Shown here: one piece after another, positions 52,018 to 62,738 of the stretch | How the letters are laid out: each line of letters opens with the position of its first letter | Position numbering within the stretch: the stretch's first letter is position 1 | Source: Acanthornis magna | Taxonomy: Eukaryota > Chordata > Aves > Passeriformes > Acanthizidae | Length of the DNA stretch: 64,000 bases | Assembly: GCA_036785705.1 (NCBI GenBank) | Contig: JAWUZG010000004.1 | Coordinates: forward strand, 8,218,501-8,282,500 | Direction of reading: 5' to 3' | The notes under the pieces: model-generated | The model's input: the letters and a program-made list of their open reading frames with translations, nothing else | The model's database searches: none | Told to the model about the DNA's origin: nothing | Program-made: the position numbers and the translations under genes

Positions 52018-55000
52018 TTAAGTAGAAAGATCACCACCATGTAGATTTTTACGGCATCCCGCTGGTTCTTCTTCACCCTTGTCTTCAGTGGTGGGATGCT
52101 GGAATTGTGCTGGTTCTTCTGGAAGTACCACTTTTGTACAGTCCAAGTCCCAGGTATCCATGGGATAGATTTCAAACTATGGAAATACCATTCCCACAAC
52201 CTGGGTTGAATGTGTATCTTTTCCCACAGTTTGTGTCCGCACAAAGTTTTTTTGTCTGGATAAGTCTTATCTCAAGTTTCCACAGTCCACACACTACGGC
52301 ATGCCAATTCCAAATCTTCACCTTTGTTAGACATGGAATTAAGGCCTTCCTGTTTTGCCACCTGTGTGTCCCTCAAGCTCCTGATGTGGTGGCATATCTT
52401 ATGGGAACTTTCTTCTTTAACAGTGTTCTGAGAAATGCAACTGCATTCTGTAAGTCCTTAAAACATTCTACCTCTAAAAACACCTGTAGGCAAGGGGTTA
52501 AAAATATAGCATAGTTTGTCAGGCAAAATCAGAGAAAACACAGTGGGAAAAAAATTATGGAAACAGAAATGATTATAATTATGTGAAACTACAGATATAT
52601 AACAATGTAAAACATTTCTTAGAGTGTTCATAACCATAGAATCAAAACTTTCTGCTTTTGCACTATATATTTAAAACCAGGAAATTTCAAGCAATTTGTG
52701 ATCTTAAACTGTAATGCTAACCGTTATTACTGTAGGTGTCATGACATTTGGATGGAAAACTATCCTCTCAAGTTGTTCAAACAATTACAATACTCTCATA
52801 TGAATCACAAAGCATTTTTTTCAAGGGAAAAAACCCCCAACAGGATACACTTTGGGACACTCAGTTCAAATGAAAGTGTGAATAAACAAGTAAAAAAAAC
52901 CCATTCTCAAATATTTGATTTTTTAATTTGGTCAGATACTGAATGTAAACAATATAAAGACCATTTGTACACATAATCATAGACAAAGTCCCATCTTTCC
53001 TTTTCAAAAGGAAGGACAAGAGAGGCAGACAAGAGCTTATTTTATTGCCTTTTACTCAGTGTTGAAGAATTCTTTTAAAGAAATAATACATTTCTGCAAA
53101 AAATACTGTAACTTGTTGCTTTCTTCTTTTTAATGTATTATCTGATTGTGATACGAAATGCAAAAGAATGAAATGCATAGTAAATAAAGATTTCTTTCTC
53201 ATTAACAGTAATTTTAAGATTAAAATGGCAGACAGAGATCTCCAGGAGAATAACTACATGTGTATTTTCTTGTTAGGTTTCCCAGAAAGACCATGAAGTC
53301 AGACCCTGTCCAAACATCCACCATTTCTTGAAAACAACAGAAAAAAGATCTGTAACAATGCAATATAAAATTTTTAACTACTCTTACTCATGTGAAAACA
53401 AGGCACTTGATACCAGCAACAAATATCTCAATTAGAAAATTTAATTATCATGGAGAAAAAGTGGTAACTTCCTAATCTGGAAGTACACAATTTTTCAGAG
53501 TCTGGGAATCTGTCTACTGAGACCAAAAAATATGGCAAGTAGAAGGTACTAAAAGTTTGATGCTAAATAATAACTCAAGCCAGAGCATATACCTCTGTGC
53601 GGATAGGGATCTTACATACCAAGACAGTTGGGGAAAACAGGGAAATCCTTCTCCTGTTCGAGTGTGTACTCATATAAAATTAGAATAGTAAGGATAGGAA
53701 GAGATATCCAAAGGGATATGAAACTCTGATCTGAACAAAAATTGAGGAGAATTCACGATCATCATGTTCCTTGTTTTAATACATAGTAATAGGCATTTAA
53801 GGAGCAACAAGATTTACTGCTTAAGTAATCGTGTGAATGAAACGTAAATAATAGATGATTTGATTTTTTTCTTGATTCAGGTTAATTACAGAATTATGTT
53901 TATATTTTTTTATGGCAAAGAAAAAATACAGGTTCATTTTTAATATAATTTTAATTAAGAGAAGTTAATTGCTCTTCTGTGCTTCAAAATATTTTACTCT
54001 AATTGTAGGTTGCAGGAAGAGAATGTTAATTTAGAAATGCATACAATAATGCTGTTGGATGTCAAATTTTTGCTCTTCATTTTATTTCTGAAATAGCAAA
54101 AACCTTAATATAAAATTATATGATTACACTTGCTATTACATGTTAATCTGACCAACTACACTATATTCATCCATGTATTCCTCAAATTAACTGTCTATAT
54201 ACATAGTGTAGCGCAGTTGATATGTATTAGTTTCTACTTACCTATTTTTCTACTCAGATGACAAAGTTTTCAATTTAGAAGGTAAATAATATTATCAGTC
54301 AATATTCTTTAACCCAATATTCACTTACTTGGATAAAGCATTTTGATTTTTAAAGCTAAATTCTTTAGGGATATTATGTTTCCCCATAAAATAAAACAAA
54401 GAAAATCCTAAGTCAGATATATTTTAAAAGTTTCTTTTAAAACAACTTGTTCACAGATGGTCATTACAAAATATCTCCTAAGAGGTTTTCAATGTCAAAA
54501 TTCCCCCCAAATTGTATTTTTTAAACTTCAAAAGAACCTATAAGCTGAAGTATAAGCATCGAAAGGTCATGTCTAGAGCAGTAAACAAAATCTCCCTGGG
54601 CCTGTTCTCTGCTCTGTTCAGCCTCTGGACCCAGGCCAAATGGCATGGCACAATTTACCTCCATATGGCTAAATGCTCTTATCCTCCAAAATGCTGGCTG
54701 CATCCAAAGTGCCTACTGAGTATGTTCCCTGACTTATGCTGCTAACTTCTGAATGAGTTTGCAAGATGCCAGTTTTTACAAAGCAAAACCATTTGAAGAC
54801 TGTGATGCCTTATAGGTATTGACTATCTTATGCCAGTTACATTGCCCCTGTTTAATTTCATTAAGTCTAATATAATTTACTACTACATGGATAGTTGTAA
54901 AATTCTAGCTATTCCTTTTTTATATAGCCTATTTTGCAAACCATCAGTATCTCCATTACTGTGATTTGCCAACATATAATTGAAAGTTTTCAATTCCGAT

Positions 55001-56813
55001 TAAAAAATAAACATTGAATAAAAGATCAGCAGGAAACTGCATATTTTTTGAACAGAACATGAAAGCAAACCAGTTCTAAGAAGATTCAGAGTCACAGAAA
55101 AATGACAGCAATTATTATTGAATCTAGCAAAAACCCCCACCTTATTTTCTTTGCATCACCAGTATTTCCAGAGAGGTTGATGCCAGTCATAGAAACACCA
55201 CTAAAAGTGTTAGTTTTACATCAAAACAAAACAAAATAGTGATTTTTATCAGATATTCTACCACTTTAAATATATAGTAACAGGTTCTATGTGAATTAAC
55301 AAGTTGTACAGGTGACTGGCCTCCAAATGCTAAGGTCGAAGGATATTATGTGCAGTATGGCATAGGAACAGAAAGGGGTATGCTCTGCCAAACCTGTAGT
55401 AGATGGAGTTCAGCTGCTTCTCTTGACCATAACTTAGGAGAGAAGGCATGACATTTTCTTCAAGTAGGGGTGATTTATAGCTAGCTTGGGAACTGTGGGT
55501 AAAAACTATGTATTTCACAAGAGAACTGGCAACTGTCAACTGTTACAACCAGAGAAATTGTGGGAAATGATTTAGGAATTCAAGAACCTTAATACTCTTC
55601 AACTTCCCTACTTTTTGAAAATAATTGGTGTCATAATTTCATGTTCGCTAGCCTTAGTTTACTTGCGAATCTTTATCCATGACAAATCCTGTAGCACTGA
55701 CACTTCTTAAGTGAAATTCTCTGACAATTTAAAAACTGCTTTAGGGTGTGTTTATACAACTGTTTGTGATCATGATGAAAGGGATTAAGAAATTACTGTC
55801 CCGCAGTTTATATGAGATAAGCAACTGCTCTTCTAGGCTCTTGCAATGCAGAATAAAATGTATCTGTTCAAGTCACAATTAGGGGTAATTCATATATAAT
55901 TTTTTTTTTATCTTGCATTACTAAGGAGGCACTCAACAACAAATATGGAGAAGAAATTTTTTTTACCACCTGAAATAAATGCAGGTGGTCATGCCACCAT
56001 ACTTTCAGATACCTAGCTTGTGCTGTGTTAGCTCACTTTTAATTTTGAGAAAAGATACCATTTCACCTTTTAACTTATTGAAGCCAAAATCATTCTCGAA
56101 AGTTCAATCTCACTTGAAAACTCGCTACAAAAAGCATACATAAGCACTGACAAGTGAGTCAGCTCTGGTTTACTTTTTATTCGGTTTTGTTATTCCTTTC
56201 TTGCCAGTAGAAAACAATCATAGTAAATAAGTGTAGGCATATCTATAGCATTTTAAATGTGACTATGCATACTATTATGGGAGGAAAATCAGCTCAACAA
56301 ATTGATTCAGAGGAATGTCACAGCATTATGTGTATACATTACAAACAACGTAAGAGTTTAATTCCCCCTACTATTCCCCCCTACACTATTCCCAATGTTT
56401 CTCAGTTTACTTATCAAAACAGACTCAGAATATATCTACATATCATAAAGCTTGTCAAAAGGCTTTGTACATGCCGAAAATTTAAAGAATAATTCTAAAG
56501 CATTATTTATTTGCTTATCACTTAGCATACTGACATTTTCTGCATTGAGTTTTGATCTCTCAATGGATGGATGTCCCATCCCATCAATTTCTTTTTTCAC
56601 TTTCTTTAGCTTGAGTATTCTATAGCTCTGTTTCACAGGCTCTTTTTAACACTCTCTAGCTTCTGAATGTATAATTAACCACCCACAAAATAAGCATCTT
56701 TATAGCTGAAGTGCATGTTCATTCATTCGTGTGAGAATTCCCACAGTGAAGTGAGAATTGTTGTAAAACTATTCATTCTAGTACCATCCTTACCCAAAGC
56801 ACAGTGCTGTCTC

Positions 56814-56858
56814 GTTTTCTTTTCTTTTTTTAAATTTTTTTTTGGGGGGGAGGGGAGC
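56814..56858. repeat. T-rich then G-rich low-complexity tract
   Basis: T runs lead directly into G7AG4. The structure resembles the tract at 42275. Confidence 0.8.
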
Positions 56859-57596
56859 TTGTTCTCATCAAACTTTAGCAATTCCGGATCAAAAATACAT
56901 GACAGGATAAAATTCAGTAACAAAATTCTGCCTCATCCTTTTAATTTGCTGAGAGGTTTATCCCTTCTCTTATTAACAACCATCATTCCCCAGTACCCAT
57001 TTATGCTCATCACTCTCAGACTCACTTGTTGTATCCTTTGGCTTTATATAATGCAGAGTCTCACATAGACTAAGACTAGTCTTAACCCTAAGGAGTTTCT
57101 TTGCATGATGGCTCCTCTCTTGCATGTTTTATCTATCAATAGCTGCAACTAGAACTCAACTTTCGTCCTAATCCACCAGTTGTCCTTGGAGCACAACATG
57201 TAAACAGCTTGATGCAAACCATGTGCCTAAAAATAAACAGTTCTCCAAACCTTTGCAATAGAAAGGAGGAAAAAAGAGGGTTAATAAAATCTGATTTGTT
57301 TGGATACCTACCTCAAGCTTCTCCTCTTTGGAAGTGCTTTTTACTACTTGAAAGATTTATTAAAAGGATATATATCCCTAGGCCATTTTTCCTACAAAAC
57401 ATGAGCATGAGACTTCCTTAGGGACATGACTATGTGAATTTATTTCATTTGAAGAGCATTAGAAAGGCAAAAACACAAAGAGAAAGTGTCAGGAATCTGA
57501 CTCATAACAGGAACATAAAGATTAACCACTTTCATCTGTTTGCCTAACAGAGAAGAAAAAAAAGCCATGAATTCTTTCGAACAAAGTCTGTAAAGC

Positions 57597-57629
57597 TTTG
57601 AGTGGCAATGAGATTTGAGTGGCAATGAA
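57597..57629. repeat. tandem duplication of a 16-mer
   Basis: TTTGAGTGGCAATGA occurs twice in direct succession, separated by GA. Confidence 0.8.
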
Positions 57630-58643
57630 TAATCCAAAGAAACTACAACAGGGGAGGAAGTTGAGAAATGCTGTTTAATAAAAAAAATACAATGTGATAC
57701 ATTATACAACCAACAGACAGGAAAATTTACCTGTGATCATTATTATTTTGGCTATACTTCATGGAACATATAAGGTATGGCTGGAAGGCTGCAAGACATC
57801 CAAATGTTTACCTTTGACAACTTAAAAGACAAGTGTAATTCTGTAGTTCTGTTCTTATATCTATGTCAATCCTGAGACTAACACATGCTTGACTAGTAAG
57901 CTAATTATTTTAGTGTAATTCCTAGGAGTAAAGTCCCTAGAACTCCAGTAGTAAACCATTTTTTCTTCTTCTGGATGGAAAAGTAAGTCTAGACAAACTA
58001 CAGACCTAAGTAAATCTTTTTATGTACCAGAAATTTCAACTGAAACTCCAACACATTTTGTGTTCTTGTCATGCAATAATCTAGAATATGTTCTTTGCCT
58101 CACTGGCATATGTCAAAAGCATTCACAGGGGAATATGAAGATAAGAAACTGTGAAAACCTAACTAAACCAACCTGTTTAATTCTTCATGCTCAGGAAACC
58201 CATTTATTAATTAACCATAAATACTGACAATGACTGCTTCTCCAATGTAGCTCTTTTGGGGGGTAGCTCTTGTTTAGTGTACACTGACAAAATAATGGTG
58301 ATTGTGATATGAACCAAGATAACCAAGACAGTTTTCCAGATTTCATTTTATGATACTCAAGTGTTCATACATCTTCATGCGGGAAAAATCAGGCATACAT
58401 GCCAAATTAATGCATCTCTTACTGCAAAAAGTATTTATGTACTAAAATATGAAAGAATCAAGTAATGTTTAAGAAGTATGTCAATGCCTATACTTGATAT
58501 ATTGAAGAACTGAGATTTTAATTATAAAAAAAATCCAAGATTTTATTTCAGTTACTGACATAACTGAAATAAAAACATATGAATAACAAATAGCCTAAAG
58601 TATTTTCTACCTTCTTTCCTTATAATTGCTTGATAGCTTGTAC

Positions 58644-58689
58644 TGGATGGATGGATGGATGGATGGATGGATGGATGGATGGATGGATG
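58644..58689. repeat. (TGGA)n tetranucleotide microsatellite
   Basis: About 11.5 uninterrupted TGGA units. A perfect array of this length is probably polymorphic. Confidence 0.95.
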
Positions 58690-60000
58690 ATAAAACCTAA
58701 ATCACCTTCTTGGGTGATATGTAATATATATTCATTGAGTAACCTCTGAAGTATATTTAGAAAATATGCTGTGTTGGAATGTACTGTCATTTATATTTAT
58801 CTATTTAGGTTAAGTAAAGATACAATGTCTAATCTATCAATTTTTCACATCAAATGATCAATTTAAATATTAATGCAGATTTTAAAATTACTAAGATTTA
58901 TAATATGCCAAGAAAATGATGCAATATTCCTCAAATCAGAATATCTGAATTGGCCTAATCAGTTAAGAGGTATTAAATACAGAAGAGATAGCATTCTGTC
59001 TATCTGTATATTCATTGATTAAAACTATTTTATATGTAGACATCCCCATCTTTTAGAGTGTATAACTAGACACTAAGTAGCCAGTATTCACTATAGATGA
59101 TTTCATATACATCATCATAAGAGATGCACTTCTAGACTCTCAGAAATTATAGAAGTTTCATCTGTTGTATTCTAGATGAAGATTTCTAGGTTTTTCTCCC
59201 TGCTAGTCTCCTAAGCAGCACATACTCACTCAGATCAGTTCCTGGATAAAACTGAGCTGTCTCTTCTGTTCAGTTTAGAATAGTTTTTGTCTCTTTTTTA
59301 CCACTGAATACTGAGAGCAAAGTTGAGGCACCAAGGAGTTTTCAGTCCAGCTGTTGTGGCATAAATCAATATTTAAAATGCACAGTGGCAATTTTTCTTC
59401 CTTTGAAAGTAGGACTTGGTGCCCTGAATTCTTGTACTGTTAAATCCAGGACTTTATCAGTGTTAAACACAAACCCTAATACTGGTTTGTATCCAGAAGC
59501 ACTACATCACCGATAAACTAAACAAAACAGTAATATACTTCAGTCATGAAGTAAATATAACAGTAATAAAATTTTTAATTTGTGTTTGATTTTTGTGATT
59601 CCCTGGAGGAATTTTCAAGCTATAATACTTTATGAATGAGGAGTTAAAACATTCCAGCTTGAGGAAAATAATTCCTTCAACCTTATTTCTTGATTTCACA
59701 AAGGGTTAGAATAACAAACTTTTGAGAGCTCATGAGTGCATGGGTAAAGCTGGCCAATGCAAAGATTACTGGATGAAAATACAATCTATTCCATCATTTT
59801 CCTAGGGATGAACCTTCTTCTAAAATATTATTTCGTAAGGTACAGGTGAATTGCAGGCATTCTGTGCATCATCTTATTGCCACCAACTTTTCATGCATGG
59901 GGTTTAAGAGCCAGCAGGTGTTGATATGCAGTTTGCTGCCATATCCCTCCCCTACATTTGACCATAAAGCTTTTAATTCTGTAATTATGTCCCCGATGCA

Positions 60001-60020
60001 GTGACACCCCGTGACACCCC
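60001..60020. repeat. duplicated 10-mer
   Basis: GTGACACCCC occurs twice in tandem, about 650 bases upstream of the proposed promoter. Confidence 0.85.
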
Positions 60021-60654
60021 CTCCCAAGTGGGCAGATGTTCCTAAGCAGATCTCTTATACTGTGAAAGGAACCTCCCTTGGGTTTAGCACTGTCAGACTG
60101 CATTAAGAGCAGGTATGAAAGGTAAGAAGCAGATGCGTCGTGCTATTTCTGTTTGACACACGGTCCCTCTAGCCAATGTTTTCTACTGGCACAGCCACAC
60201 TGAGCCAACAGGCTAATGAATGGAGCCTGCAGAATACATCGTTAACCTGTAACCTCATCCAGGCTGCATGCAGTCTATTAAGTCTGTGCTCCTATGATTC
60301 ACATTTTTGTGTTTACTGCTGCTGATGCATTTGTGGTTGTACTTTATTTTGCTCCCAGTAATATACAGCTGTCTCACAACCAAAAAATACCAAGGTGAGG
60401 AGACTTGCACTGGAGAAAGGAGTAGGCTGTGAGGGGCAGCTAGTGACCTGCCGACTTACTTGCACGAGGAAGCTCGAAGCATCTCTTTTTCCCTCTGTCT
60501 CTTCACACTGACGGCCGCTGAGCACATCTGCGTCACATGCAAGGGAGGGGGCGGCTTGGTGAGAGGCGCCGAGATAGACAGAAAATTGTATACTGAGGAC
60601 CTTGACAGCCTCACGGGCGGGATTTTTTTTTCTTCCCCTCCTACGTACAGTGCA

Positions 60655-60660
60655 TATAAA
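60655..60660 (+). promoter_or_regulatory. KLHL1: TATA box, candidate KLHL1 promoter
   Basis: TATAAA within GCATATAAAGGAGCC, at the left part of the CpG island. A start of transcription about 30 bases downstream (near 60685) would give a leader of about 655 bases. The position is inferred from the motif alone. CpG-island promoters often use dispersed starts. Confidence 0.5.
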
Positions 60661-60720
60661 GGAGCCCCGATTTCCTTCTGTGCCAGCTCTCAGGCTTTGC
60701 CATCCCAAATAACGGCGGGC

Positions 60721-60780
60721 ATGGGACTCCCCAGAGAAACGGGATGGGAAGGCGGGAGGTGGAGAGCGGCTTCCAGGTGA
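60721..60780 (+). other. upstream ORF 1 in the KLHL1 leader
   Basis: ATG at 60721, 19 codons, TGA at 60778-60780. It ends well before the main start. It matters only if transcription begins upstream of 60721. Confidence 0.45.
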
Positions 60781-60827
60781 CTTTTTCCTCCCTGTCTGCA
60801 CTCGGTCACCGAGCTCTAGAAGACTAA
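60744..60827 (+). other. upstream ORF 2 in the KLHL1 leader
   Basis: ATG at 60744, 27 codons, TAA at 60825-60827, overlapping uORF 1 in another frame. GGG before the ATG gives G at -3 and G at +4, which is a favourable start context. Confidence 0.45.
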
Positions 60828-61255
60828 GGAAGTGCCACCTGCCTCCTGCTGTGGCTCCTGCCGCCGCCGCTCCTCTCCGGGCTGTAGCTCGCTGCCCCGT
60901 TAATCAGATTAGCGCGCTGTCGCAGCCTCCCTCACCGCTCTTCCCTCGCAAGTGTCCGTCTCCCCTGAGAGGTGTCTCTCATTTCTGCCTCTCTCTCCTC
61001 CCCTTTCCACTGATCACCGTGCAGTTCTCGTCAGCTCTGGGCATCTCTCCCTCTCTCTTTCTCCCTTTCCTGCTGGGTGTCTACCTCCTCTTGGCTCTGT
61101 GCATCGCTCCATCCATCGCTCTCTCTCTCCGCACTGGTGTGTGCGCGCATCTCTCTCTCCGCCCGGCGGCTGCCACCCCTCGCCCTACAAGCCCACCGCT
61201 GCCCGGAGGAGCCGCCGCTGCCGCTGCCGCTGCCGGAGCGGGGCCGCCCCGCGCT

Positions 61256-61276
61256 GCCGCCGCCGCCGCCGCCGCC
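61256..61276 (+). repeat. CCG trinucleotide repeat in the KLHL1 leader
   Basis: Seven uninterrupted CCG units lie 64 bases before the KLHL1 start codon, preceded by CCGCTG-type interrupted repeats (about 61211-61234). Confidence 0.85.
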
Positions 61277-61340
61277 CGGCCCTGCCTAGCCGCCTGAGTC
61301 CCGCCTCAGCCCGCGCCCGTCCCCCGCCGGCCGCGGCACC

Positions 61341-61831
61341 ATGTCCGGCTCCGGCAGGAAAGACTTCGACGTGAAGCACATCCTGCGCCTCCGCTGGAAA
61401 CTGTTCAGCCACCCCTCGCCGGCGGGCGGCCCGGCGGGGGGAGGCTGTCTGCCGCCCGACAGCAGCTTCGAGCACTGGGGACCGAGCCAGAGCCGCCTGC
61501 TGAAGAGCCAGGAGAGAGGCAACGGCGTCTTCTGGAAGAAATCCGCCTCCTCCGCCTCCTCCTCGGCGGCCACCACGGCCAGCCCGCTCAACGGGACACT
61601 GCTGCCCGCCGGCGGCCGGCTGGCCACGGGGCACGGACCGGGACCGCCACCACCCCGCACGGTCTTCTACGTGGAGTCCCTGGAGGAGGAGGAGGAGGAG
61701 GAGGCGGTGCCCGGCGGGATGGAGGTGGCCCGCGAGCCCGAGAAGCCCCTGGCGCCGCCGGAGCGGGAGGAGGCGCCGGGGGGCTGCGCCGATGGAGGCA
61801 GCCGGGCAACAGGTGACGGAGGCGGGCACAG
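61341..61831 (+). CDS. KLHL1: KLHL1, first coding exon (kelch-like family member 1, N-terminal part)
   Basis: KLHL1 is a neuron-enriched BTB-Kelch protein reported to bind actin and to modulate voltage-gated calcium channels (established for mammals). The exon encodes 163 full codons plus two bases of the next. The start [20 protein letters not shown] and the segments '[19 protein letters not shown]' (41-59), 'SPLNGTLLP' (81-89), '[12 protein letters not shown]' (106-117) and the closing '[11 protein letters not shown]' match mammalian KLHL1 as I remember it. The ATG at 61341 has A at -3. The exon ends at CACAG/GTAGGG, a good donor in phase 2; reading on hits TAG at once. A Ser/Ala stretch (68-78) and seven Glu (115-121) are low-complexity. 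BTB, BACK and six Kelch repeats lie in later exons outside the window. The mammalian protein is about 750 residues, so about one fifth is here. Confidence 0.93.
61683..61703 (+). repeat. KLHL1: (GAG)7 coding repeat, poly-Glu
   Basis: Seven identical GAG codons encode Glu 115-121 of the exon product. The absence of synonymous GAA codons suggests a young or slippage-maintained tract. Confidence 0.9.
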
Positions 61832-62105
61832 GTAGGGGAGCGCGGCGGCTCCGGCGCCACCTGCGCGGTCGGGTCCGCGGGGGTCATGGAGGGGCTTGCG
61901 GCCCCGGGGGGCAGTGGCGGGGCGGGGGCGCAGCCGGGCCGGTGTGCCAGCGTTGCTGCGGGAGGGTGAGGGTCTGGCGGCGGGAGGGTTCCTCCGCTTG
62001 AACTGGCAGGCTTTGGAGCCGGAGGGAAGGGCGGCTGGGGGCTGCCCGAGAGTCCCGGGAGAGACCGGCCAGCCTCCTGGACTAGATTTCGCGGACCAGG
62101 GCTGC

Positions 62106-62175
62106 TGCCCCTGGCCTTGCCCCTGCCCCTGGCCTGCGACTGCCCCTGACCTGTCCCTGACCTGTCCCTGTCCCC
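62106..62175. repeat. C-rich imperfect repeat, G-quadruplex-prone on the minus strand
   Basis: Recurring CCCCTGGCCTG / CCCCTGACCTG / TCCCTGACCTG units of 6-12 bases. The minus strand therefore carries many closely spaced GGG and GGGG runs. Confidence 0.75.
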
Positions 62176-62720
62176 ACCACCGCCGCCCTCCAGGGCTGGC
62201 CCGAGAACAGGCGCCTCTCAAAGCCGGCGCTCCGCGCTGGGGATCGTCGCTACCCAACTTTCTCAGAAGTTTATTAAAACGCGAGCGGGAGGTGATGTTG
62301 TTCTGGCTAGTGGGATGACAGGTGAAAGCTCAAAAGTAAAAGCTTCTGCTTTCCTGAAACCTGGTGACTAAACCGTGTTACAGTGTACCTCAGAGAAAAA
62401 TAAGAATTATAAGAACTTTAGAAGTCATCAACCCGAGTGACACCTGAGAGGATGTAAGAGCAAGCAAGACATATCCAAATTCTTGTGTTTCATAGAAATC
62501 CGTTAATGTTGAATTGCTTTTCTTTCTCAATCTCCACCCTCCTCGCCCCCAGCTGAAACAGAAATTAAAATCATTTGAAGAAGGAAATGTAGCTAACATA
62601 GAGCTTGCAGAAAAACTCTAGTACAGATAGCCCTAAGGGTAAAATGATTCATTTCTTTAACTCTGCTTGCCCCCGCCTCCCCATGGTTAAGATTATTTCA
62701 TTTTGATTTCCCTTGTCTTC

Positions 62721-62738
62721 TTTTTTTTTTTTTTTTTT
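62721..62738. repeat. T18 run in intron 1
   Basis: Eighteen uninterrupted T residues. No adjoining retroposon body is recognisable. Confidence 0.9.

Larger units (their letters stand above)
50406..60469. other. 10 kb AT-rich flank upstream of KLHL1
   Basis: No gene recognised. It contains a G/A purine tract at 51976-52017, a T/G tract at 56814-56858, a 16-mer tandem duplication at about 57597-57629, the (TGGA)n microsatellite at 58644-58689 and a duplicated 10-mer at 60001-60020. Open frames (up to 135 codons at 52107) show no family resemblance. Confidence 0.6.
60685..61340 (+). other. KLHL1: KLHL1 5' leader (inferred)
   Basis: The left limit depends on the TATA-based start and is uncertain. 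The leader has two short upstream ORFs near its start, then no further ATG as far as the main start. It includes long CT-rich stretches (about 61040-61165, with CATCTCTCTCTCC-like repeats) and becomes very GC-rich near the end, including a CCG repeat at 61256-61276. Such a leader should be strongly structured and may limit translation. That is inference from composition. Confidence 0.5.
60470..62260. promoter_or_regulatory. KLHL1: CpG island over the KLHL1 promoter, exon 1 and intron start
   Basis: GC content and CpG density rise sharply from about 60470, peak between 61150 and 62000, and fall back to the AT-rich background after about 62260. This is the only such region in the window. It covers the proposed TATA box, leader, first coding exon and the first ~430 bases of intron 1. 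Large open frames on the minus strand here (up to 214 codons at 61185-61829) are a consequence of the high GC content. Confidence 0.85.

Noticed and set aside
52107..52514. 135-codon plus-strand frame
   Set aside because: Phe/Leu/Ser-rich with no domain or family resemblance and no splice or promoter context. Chance is more likely.
60313..60801. 162-codon minus-strand frame across the KLHL1 promoter
   Set aside because: Its GC-rich end lies in the CpG island and it crosses the proposed TATA box. It has no recognised domain and resembles a compositional artefact.
60851..61374. Plus-strand frames of 140-148 codons in the KLHL1 leader
   Set aside because: The 148-codon frame begins with GTG and the other frames also lack an ATG. 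They translate CT and CCG repeats into Ser/Leu/Pro/Ala runs and run into or past the true KLHL1 start.
61185..62257. Minus-strand frames of 99-214 codons
   Set aside because: They are shadows of KLHL1 exon 1 and the GC-rich intron start. Products are Gly/Ala/Arg/Pro-rich without family resemblance.
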